Below are positions 1-4,241 of a DNA stretch of 6,496 nucleotides, piece by piece; the first letter of the stretch is position 1; each line of letters begins with the position of its first letter. Under the pieces are notes generated by a model. It made no database searches, was not told the DNA's origin, and worked only from the letters and a program-made list of their open reading frames with translations. Location: positions 1-6,496 of the forward strand of contig DATBKB010000080.1 in assembly GCA_036556145.1 (NCBI GenBank). The letters are read 5' to 3'. A program made the translations under genes and the position numbers. Origin of the DNA: JACDAV01 sp036556145. GTDB taxonomy: Bacteria; Chloroflexota; Limnocylindria; Limnocylindrales; CSP1-4.

Positions 1-199
1 TGAGTGTCAGGATCACGCTCACGACGAGCATCGTGCCGAGCGGGATGAAGACGACCACGCCGTCGCGTTCGAACCGGATGTCGCCGGGCAGCCGGCCGAT
101 GAACGGAATTCGCGGCGCCAGCACGAGCAGCAGCCCGACCGCCGCCACGATCAGCCCGGTGACGAGCAGCGTCCGCCCGACCGGCGTGAGGTCCTCCAC
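1..199 (-). CDS. DUF2905-family small membrane protein (C-terminus off the window)
   Basis: Translation from GTG at 199 gives 66 residues that run off the left edge. It begins MEDLTPVGRTLLVTGL. Residues about 8-27 form a hydrophobic helix, followed by the loop motif PFIGRLPGDIRFER and a second hydrophobic stretch starting near VVVFIPLGTMLVV. Two membrane helices around a short R/K/D-rich loop with LPGDI is the pattern of the DUF2905 family, whose members are about 70 residues, so only a few residues should be missing. The function of the family is unknown; the protein should sit in the cytoplasmic membrane. The GTG lies 2 nt after the ruvB stop (TAG 204-202) with no clear ribosome-binding site, so translation is probably coupled to ruvB. 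I recall DUF2905 genes often following ruvB in Firmicutes and Chloroflexota. The family call is from memory of the motif. Confidence 0.82.
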   Translation of the reverse strand, partial: MEDLTPVGRTLLVTGLIVAAVGLLLVLAPRIPFIGRLPGDIRFERDGVVVFIPLGTMLVVSVILTL

Positions 200-201
200 G
201 A

Positions 202-1281
202 CTAGGTCGAGCCGGCCGGTGGCTCGTCCCAGAACGACGCCATCTCGGGCTCGGCCCGTCTCGGCGGCGGGATCTCGTAGCCGAGCTTCGCGAGGTGCTG
301 GCGCGCGGCCTCGGTCGCGATCCGTCCCTGCGGCGTGCGGTCCATGAAGCCGAGCCGGAGGAGGAACGGCTCGTAGACGTCCTCGATCGTCTCGACCTCC
401 TCGGCCAGCACCGCGGCGAGCGCCTGCACGCCAACCGGCCCCGAGCCGAACTTCTGGACGATCGCGGCGAGGAGCTTGCGGTCGGTCGCGTCGAGGCCCT
501 CGTCGTCGATCTCCATCCGGCGCATCGCCTCGGTCGCCGTTCGGGCGTCGACCCGGCCGTCGCCGTGGACCTGGGCGTGGTCGCGGACGCGCTTGAGCAG
601 CCGGTTGACGATCCGCGGCGTGCCCCGGCCGCGACGCGCAATCGCCGTGGCCGCTGCCGGCTCGAGGTCGACCGCCAGGATCCCCGCGGAGCGGCGGACG
701 ATCGCCACGAGATCGTCCTCGGTGTAGAAGTCGAGCCGGTACGTGGCACCGAAGCGGTCACGGAGCGGCGATGAGATCCGGCCGGCGCGCGTCGTCGCGC
801 CGACGACAGTGAACGGCTTGAGGCTGAGCCTGAGGCTCCTCGCGGACGGGCCCTTCCCGATCATCACATCGAGCGCGAAGTCCTCCATCGCCGGATAGAG
901 GATCTCCTCGACCGCGCGGTTGAGGCGATGAATCTCGTCGATGAAGAGGACGTCGTTCTCCTCGAGCGACGTCAGGACCGCGGCGAGGTCGCCGGCGCGC
1001 TCGATCGCGGGCCCGCTCGTGTAGCGGATGTTCACGCCGAGCTCGCGCGCGACGATCGTCGCGAGCGTCGTCTTTCCCAGGCCGGGCGGGCCGTAGAGGA
1101 GGACGTGGTCGGCCGCCTCTCCCCTCCCCTTCGCCGCGGCGAGGAGGACCGACAGGTTCGACTTGACCTCGGACTGGCCGACGTACTCGCCGAGCGTCTT
1201 CGGCCGCAGGGTCGTCTCGGTCGCCCGGTCGACCTCGTCGACGAGGTCGGCGGCGAGGACTCGGGAGACGTCGTCCGTCAT
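202..1281 (-). CDS. ruvB: RuvB, Holliday junction branch-migration ATPase
   Basis: 359-residue AAA+ motor. As a hexameric ring it pumps DNA through the RuvA-bound Holliday junction during recombinational repair. Visible motifs: Walker A GPPGLGKT (64-71), Walker B LFIDEIH (112-118), sensor 1 GATTRAG (161-167), arginine finger R174 in SSPLRDRF, sensor 2 GTPRIVNRLLKRVRD (220-234), and the C-terminal winged helix with IEDVYEPFLLRLGF (299-312). The usual family length is about 330-350 residues; the extra length is a short N-terminal lead and a Pro/Glu-rich tail. I chose ATG 1281 because homology begins just inside it (LRPKTLGEYVGQ at 25-36). The open frame continues upstream to about 1740 only by overlapping the rrf2 gene. 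Upstream lie TAAGGT (1294-1289), which could serve as a -10 or as a weak Shine-Dalgarno, and an SOS-box-like dyad. DUF2905 follows directly. Confidence 0.97.
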   Translation of the reverse strand: MTDDVSRVLAADLVDEVDRATETTLRPKTLGEYVGQSEVKSNLSVLLAAAKGRGEAADHVLLYGPPGLGKTTLATIVARELGVNIRYTSGPAIERAGDLAAVLTSLEENDVLFIDEIHRLNRAVEEILYPAMEDFALDVMIGKGPSARSLRLSLKPFTVVGATTRAGRISSPLRDRFGATYRLDFYTEDDLVAIVRRSAGILAVDLEPAAATAIARRGRGTPRIVNRLLKRVRDHAQVHGDGRVDARTATEAMRRMEIDDEGLDATDRKLLAAIVQKFGSGPVGVQALAAVLAEEVETIEDVYEPFLLRLGFMDRTPQGRIATEAARQHLAKLGYEIPPPRRAEPEMASFWDEPPAGST

Positions 1282-1288
1282 CGCCGGA

Positions 1289-1294
1289 ACCTTA
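1289..1294 (-). promoter_or_regulatory. Possible -10 element of ruvB (leaderless geometry)
   Basis: TAAGGT on the minus strand fits the loose TANNNT -10 pattern and ends 7 nt before the ruvB ATG, so the transcript could start at the start codon itself. The same bases (TAAGG) could instead be a weak Shine-Dalgarno at about 8-nt spacing. No convincing -35 hexamer is visible at 17 nt. Confidence 0.35.
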
Positions 1295-1311
1295 GCACGC
1301 ACCGGCGCGTT

Positions 1312-1327
1312 TCGTACGGATGTTCGA
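1312..1327 (-). promoter_or_regulatory. Candidate LexA (SOS) box upstream of ruvB
   Basis: On the plus strand the site reads TCGTAC-GGAT-GTTCGA. Against the Gram-positive/actinobacterial SOS box TCGAAC-N4-GTTCGA, 11 of 12 half-site positions match. One more complementary pair flanks it (1311 and 1328). It lies 31 to 46 nt upstream of the ruvB ATG and over 260 nt from rrf2, so ruvB is the likely target. ruvB is a classical SOS gene. If transcription starts at the ATG, the box covers about -31 to -46, overlapping the -35 region, where LexA would block polymerase. The match is seen in the sequence; LexA binding is inferred. Confidence 0.68.
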
Positions 1328-1341
1328 ACGGCGTGCGCCCA

Positions 1342-1374
1342 CGCCCGGCGTCTCATCCAGCGTCTCGCCGGGCG
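1342..1374. repeat. 9-bp-arm inverted repeat
   Basis: CGCCCGGCG at 1342-1350 is perfectly complementary to CGCCGGGCG at 1366-1374, around a 15-nt loop. There is no T-run on either side, so it does not look like an intrinsic terminator. The arm and loop also carry GCGTCTC twice (1348-1354 and 1360-1366). It sits upstream of the SOS-box candidate, seen from ruvB. Its role is unknown. Confidence 0.5.
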
Positions 1375-1445
1375 GCTCACTCGGCCGGCGGAGCGGCGCT
1401 GCGCCGGTTGGATGGACCGCCCCACGAGAATCCGGGCAATTTGAG

Positions 1446-1512
1446 CCGTGGCGCGAGACGTTGGCCCTCCAAGGTGGCGACCGGCGGGCCGGTGATCCGT
1501 GGCACGAGACGT
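1446..1512. repeat. 16-bp imperfect direct repeat, two copies
   Basis: CCGTGGCGCGAGACGT (1446-1461) and CCGTGGCACGAGACGT (1497-1512) differ at one base and lie 51 bp apart. The second copy overlaps a dyad, GCACG-AGA-CGTGC (1502-1514). A 12-base piece of the first copy (1453-1464) recurs inverted at 1357-1368 with one mismatch. They could be operator sites for the adjacent Rrf2 regulator, or fragments of an interspersed repeat. The sequence does not decide between these. Confidence 0.5.
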
Positions 1513-1576
1513 GCGGCTCGCGCGGCCTTGCGCTGGGCCCTCGTCGAATGGCCACCCGCCGACTAGGAGTTCCTGC

Positions 1577-1582
1577 CACAAT
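1577..1582 (+). promoter_or_regulatory. Possible -10 element of rrf2 (leaderless geometry)
   Basis: CACAAT matches TATAAT at 4 of 6 positions and ends 6 nt before the GTG at 1589, which would place transcription start at or next to the start codon. An AGGAG at 1565-1569 is 19 nt from the GTG, too far for a normal ribosome-binding site. Weak evidence. Confidence 0.25.
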
Positions 1583-1588
1583 CCGCCC

Positions 1589-2068
1589 GTGCGCCTCTCC
1601 CGTCGCTCCGAATACGGCCTCCGCGCGCTCGTCGACCTCGTCCGGCACGCCGAGGAGGCCCGAGCCATCCCGCTCGCGGCTCTCGCGAAGCGCAACAACC
1701 TGCCGGCCAAGTTCCTCGAGCAGATCATGGCCCGGCTCAAGGGGGCGGGGATCGTGCGGACGACCCTCGGTGCGCATGGCGGCTACACGATGGCGATGGA
1801 CCCGGCGGAGGTCTCGATCGGCCGGGTCATCCGCCTCCTCGACGGCGCACTCGCCCCGCTGCCGTGCGTCAGCCTCCGGTACTACGGCCGCTGCTCGTGT
1901 CCCGACGAGGCCACCTGCCCGTTGCGCGACGTCATGCTCGACGTCCGCGACAACATCCTCGAGATCCTCGACGTCCAGACGCTCGCCGAGCTCGCCGCGC
2001 GCCAGGGTCGCGCCTCGATCGATCCCCGCGGCATCCACGCCGACGCCCTCGCGGGTCGACGCCCGTAG
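1589..2068 (+). CDS. Rrf2-family transcriptional regulator with four C-terminal-half cysteines
   Basis: 159 residues, the normal length for Rrf2 proteins. The start VRLSRRSEYGLRALVDLV is the family's characteristic N-terminus (MRLS..SEYALRAL), which fixes the GTG at 1589 over upstream in-frame ATG codons. The winged helix-turn-helix spans about 1-85: LAALAKRNNLPAKFLEQIMARLKGAGIV (29-56) is the recognition region and GAHGGY (61-66) the wing. Cysteines fall at 93, 102, 104 and 110 (C-X8-C-X-C-X5-C, with RCSCPDEATCPLRDVMLDVRD). Rrf2 members such as IscR, NsrR and RirA hold Fe-S clusters through three cysteines in this segment, so a cluster or redox switch is plausible, but the spacing differs from IscR (92, 98, 104). 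No isc, suf or cys gene is in the window, so the ligand and regulon are unknown. It may regulate itself through the repeats upstream. It converges on ruvA, with stops 19 nt apart. Confidence 0.92.
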   Translation: MRLSRRSEYGLRALVDLVRHAEEARAIPLAALAKRNNLPAKFLEQIMARLKGAGIVRTTLGAHGGYTMAMDPAEVSIGRVIRLLDGALAPLPCVSLRYYGRCSCPDEATCPLRDVMLDVRDNILEILDVQTLAELAARQGRASIDPRGIHADALAGRRP

Positions 2069-2089
2069 AGCCCGTCGCTGGGCGGGCTC
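2068..2089. terminator. Candidate bidirectional hairpin between rrf2 and ruvA stops
   Basis: GAGCCCG (2068-2074) pairs perfectly with CGGGCTC (2083-2089) around an 8-nt loop. It touches the last base of the rrf2 TAG and two bases of the ruvA TGA. Placement between convergent genes suggests shared termination. Neither side has a T-tract, so it is not a canonical intrinsic terminator. Confidence 0.45.
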
Positions 2090-2693
2090 AATCCCTCGCC
2101 AGGCTTCGGAGGGCGGCCTTGACGCGGTCCTCGAGGGTCGACGAGACGCCGACCTCCGCGAGGGCGGCCCGAGAGGCGTCGCGAGCCTCGGAGAGCGTGT
2201 AGCCCAGCGCCTGCAGCGCGGCGACGACCTCACCCTCCGAGCCGCCCGGCGCGAACCCGCCCGCCCCCGCGGCCGCACCCGCAGCGACGCCGGCCGCCGC
2301 GACCTTCTCCTTGAGCTCGAAGATCACCCGGTCGGCGAGCTTCTTGCCGATCCCCGGGATCGATACGAGCACCGCCTGGTCCTGCTGCATGATCGCGAGT
2401 TGGAGGTCCGGCGTGGGCCGCGAGCCGACGATCGCCATCGCGACTTTCGGCCCCACGCCCGTCACCGTCAGCAGCAGGTTGAAGAACCCCAGTTCCTCGG
2501 CCGTGCGGAAGCCGTAGAGCGATTGCTGGTCCTCGCGGACGAGGTGGTACGTGTGGAGCTTCAGGCGTGAGCCCGGTGCCGCGGCCGCCAGCACGGACGG
2601 CGCCGTGAAGACCCGGTAGCCGAGCCCGCCGACCTCGATGACGAGCGAGTCGGCCGAGACCGCCCCGACGATGCCCTCGACCGACGCGAGCAC
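2088..2693 (-). CDS. ruvA: RuvA, Holliday junction-binding subunit
   Basis: 201 residues, typical of the family (about 190-205). RuvA tetramers clamp the four-way junction and load RuvB rings. The N-terminal OB-fold domain is about 1-63 and includes the acidic pin E54-D55 in VREDQQSLYGF. Domain II carries two helix-hairpin-helix motifs, TVTGVGPKVAMAIV (76-89) and SIPGIGKKLADRVI (111-124). An Ala/Gly-rich linker (132-151) leads to domain III (about 152-201), the part that contacts RuvB, with ALQALGYTLSEA (159-170). The start is GTG at 2693, 12 nt after the ruvC stop. That gap (GGCGCGCCGGGC) has no Shine-Dalgarno, so translation is probably coupled to ruvC. It is the last gene of the yebC-ruvC-ruvA unit. 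ruvB, its usual downstream neighbour, lies beyond an opposing gene. Confidence 0.96.
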   Translation of the reverse strand: MLASVEGIVGAVSADSLVIEVGGLGYRVFTAPSVLAAAAPGSRLKLHTYHLVREDQQSLYGFRTAEELGFFNLLLTVTGVGPKVAMAIVGSRPTPDLQLAIMQQDQAVLVSIPGIGKKLADRVIFELKEKVAAAGVAAGAAAGAGGFAPGGSEGEVVAALQALGYTLSEARDASRAALAEVGVSSTLEDRVKAALRSLARD

Positions 2694-2705
2694 GCCCGGC
2701 GCGCC

Positions 2706-3326
2706 TTAGCCGCGCCCGCGCCGGGCGCCCGCCGCCCTGGCGAGGGCCTTCTCCCGGGCGAGCGCCTCGCGGACCGCGCGATCGAAGCCCGTCTCACCAC
2801 GGGCGATCGGCGCCGCGGCGGCCCGATCCATCACGCCGGCCCGGACCGTCACGCCGGCCCGCTCCCGGTTGGCGACACAGATCGCGACCGCGAGCGCATC
2901 GGCCGCGTCGTCCTTCTCCGGCGGCGCCGCCAACCCGAGCACCAGCGCGACCATCCGCTTGACCTGGTCCTTGTCGGCGCTGCCGTGGCCGGTGACGGCG
3001 CTCTTCACCTCGTTCGGCGTCGCCTCCCGCACCTCGACGCCGCGCTGCCCCGCGGCGAGCAGCACGACCCCGCGCGCCTGGCCCACCGCGAACGCCGTCT
3101 GCGCGTTGCGGCTGAAGAACAGCCGCTCGACGCCGATGAGCTCGGGCTGGTGCAGCTCGAGGAGGTCGGAGACGAAGCGGTGGATCGCGACGAGTCGCGC
3201 GGGCAGCGACAGGTCGGGCGAGGTCTCGAGGCAGCCGTGGTCGATCGAGCGCAGGGCCCCACCGGCCCTCTCGACGATCCCGTATCCCAGCGCGGCGGTC
3301 CCCGGGTCGATCCCGAGGACGATCAC
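2706..3326 (-). CDS. ruvC: RuvC, Holliday junction resolvase, with extended C-terminal tail
   Basis: 206 residues. This Mg-dependent endonuclease has an RNase H-like fold and nicks opposite strands of the junction held by RuvA. The four catalytic acids are present: D7 (LGIDPGT), E67 (IGVERLFF), D140 and D143 (KDDAADAL); the E. coli counterparts are D7, E66, D138 and D141. The substrate-binding F70-F71-S-R-N-A-Q-T stretch is also intact. The family usually ends soon after the AICVA helix, near residue 155-175. Here about 50 more residues follow, rich in Arg and Ala and ending ARAAGARRGRG, with no recognised domain. The start is GTG at 3326, overlapping the yebC stop as GTGA, a classical coupled pair. 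The stop is TAA (2708-2706). Confidence 0.96.
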   Translation of the reverse strand: MIVLGIDPGTAALGYGIVERAGGALRSIDHGCLETSPDLSLPARLVAIHRFVSDLLELHQPELIGVERLFFSRNAQTAFAVGQARGVVLLAAGQRGVEVREATPNEVKSAVTGHGSADKDQVKRMVALVLGLAAPPEKDDAADALAVAICVANRERAGVTVRAGVMDRAAAAPIARGETGFDRAVREALAREKALARAAGARRGRG

Positions 3327-4075
3327 CCGGCGACCTCGGCGAAGACGTCCTCCGGGATCTCGAAGTTCGCGCTCACCCGCTGGACGTCGTCGAGCTCCTC
3401 GAGCATCTCGACGAGGTGGAGCGCCTGTCGGGCCTTCGTCGAGTCGAGCTTGATCGGCTGGCGCGCGACCATCGTCGCCTCGGCCGATTCGACGCCGATC
3501 CCGGCGGACTCGAGCGCCCGGCGAACCCGTTCGAGCTGGGCAGGCTCGGTGTAGATCTCGATCGTCTCGGGGTCGTCGGTGTCGACGTCGGAGGCGCCGG
3601 CGTCGATGGCGGCCAGGGCGACCTCGTCGGCGTCACGCCCGTTGCGCGCGACGGCGATGAAGCCCCGCGGCTGGAACTGCCACGCGACGGCGCCCGACCC
3701 GGCGAGCTGCCCACCCGCCTTCGTGAAGATCGAGCGGACCTCGCCCGCGGTCCGGTTGCGGTTGTCGGTCTGGGCCTCGACGAGCACGCCCACGCCGCCC
3801 GGCCCGTACCCCTCGTAGACGATCTCCTCGATCGCCGCGCCCTCGCCGCCGCCGGTCGCCCGCTCGATCGTCCGCCGGATGTTGTCCAGGGGCATGTTGA
3901 CCGAGCGCGCCTTCTCGATCGCGAGCCGCAGCCGGTAGTTCGCCTCGGGGTCGCCGCCGCCGACCCGGGCGGCGACGCTGATCTCGCGCGCGACCTTCGT
4001 GAAGAGGGCGCCGCGCTTGGCGTCGTTCGCGCCCTTCTGGCGCTTGATCGTCGACCATTTGGAGTGACCGGACAT
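3323..4075 (-). CDS. yebC: YebC/PmpR/TACO1-family protein
   Basis: 250 residues, full family length (about 240-250). It opens with the family signature MSGHSKWSTIKRQKGANDAKRG, then LFTKVAREI and EKARSVNMPLDNIRRTIERA. The middle carries YEGYGPGGVGVLVEAQTDN, typical of domain II. Members were first described as transcription regulators (PmpR, YebC). Mitochondrial TACO1 and more recent bacterial work point to a ribosome-associated role that helps translation of difficult stretches such as proline runs; which applies here is not shown by sequence. It is the first gene of the operon with ruvC and ruvA, a very common arrangement. The ATG at 4075 is certain from the signature. TATACT lies 8 nt upstream and no Shine-Dalgarno is visible, so the mRNA may be leaderless. 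Confidence 0.96.
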   Translation of the reverse strand: MSGHSKWSTIKRQKGANDAKRGALFTKVAREISVAARVGGGDPEANYRLRLAIEKARSVNMPLDNIRRTIERATGGGEGAAIEEIVYEGYGPGGVGVLVEAQTDNRNRTAGEVRSIFTKAGGQLAGSGAVAWQFQPRGFIAVARNGRDADEVALAAIDAGASDVDTDDPETIEIYTEPAQLERVRRALESAGIGVESAEATMVARQPIKLDSTKARQALHLVEMLEELDDVQRVSANFEIPEDVFAEVAG

Positions 4076-4241
4076 CGCGCCGGAGTATACCGACTCACCC
4101 TGCCGCCACGGTTCCCGACTATCATCCGGGGAGCGGGTGGGAGGCCCGCATCACGCCTTCTCCCAGGACCCCTCCGGCGCCCCTCGAGGCCCCCGGATCG
4201 AGGCCACGACGGCGCCGTCCGACCAAGAGGACGACGAGCCG
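4076..4241. promoter_or_regulatory. Divergent control region between yebC and the EF-G-like gene
   Basis: 166 nt. Leftward it carries TATACT for yebC. Rightward, TATCAT (4120-4125, 5 of 6 to TATAAT) could be the -10 of the EF-G-like gene, giving a leader of roughly 110 nt. The leader contains a perfect 12-bp palindrome GACGGCGCCGTC (4208-4219) and an 8-bp palindrome CCTCGAGG (4182-4189). AAGAGG (4225-4230) is a plausible but distant Shine-Dalgarno, 11 nt before ATG 4242. A GTG at 4137 opens the same frame. Confidence 0.45.
4084..4089 (-). promoter_or_regulatory. -10 element of the yebC-ruvC-ruvA operon
   Basis: TATACT on the minus strand matches TATAAT at 5 of 6 bases and ends 8 nt before the yebC ATG, placing transcription start within 0-2 nt of the start codon. 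A good -35 hexamer is not visible at 16-18 nt. No SOS-box-like dyad is present in 4076-4241. Confidence 0.55.

Larger units (their letters stand above)
1282..1588. promoter_or_regulatory. Divergent intergenic control region between ruvB and rrf2
   Basis: 307 nt with no supported gene; frames open here lack any recognisable protein. It contains the ruvB promoter elements near 1289-1327, a 9-bp-arm hairpin at 1342-1374, shorter GC dyads at 1385-1407, a 16-bp direct repeat (1446-1461 and 1497-1512), a dyad at 1502-1514, and a possible promoter for rrf2 just before 1589. These parts are listed separately. I see no riboswitch or tRNA-like fold, but I cannot compute RNA folding here. Confidence 0.6.

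Noticed and set aside
1499..1588. Start of the Rrf2 regulator at ATG 1499.
   Set aside because: The family N-terminus MRLSRRSEYGLRAL begins exactly at GTG 1589; the preceding 30 residues are unrelated, and the repeats fall in that stretch.
1282..1740. N-terminal extension of ruvB by 153 codons from an upstream ATG.
   Set aside because: It would overlap rrf2 on the other strand, has Arg-rich shadow composition, and would remove the promoter and SOS-box region; RuvB homology begins after ATG 1281.
1320..2570. A 416-codon plus-strand open frame through the intergenic region, rrf2 and ruvA.
   Set aside because: It is out of frame with rrf2, antisense to ruvA, and resembles no protein.
3323..4075. 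Other long frames across yebC, including a 250-codon Ser/Arg-rich minus frame.
   Set aside because: Frame-shifted shadows; the frame starting MSGHSKWSTIK is unmistakably YebC.
4137..4241. Start of the EF-G-like protein at GTG 4137 (35 extra residues).
   Set aside because: The extension is Pro/Gly/Asp-rich with no family match and no ribosome-binding site. Not excluded, since TATCAT at 4120-4125 could give a short leader to it.
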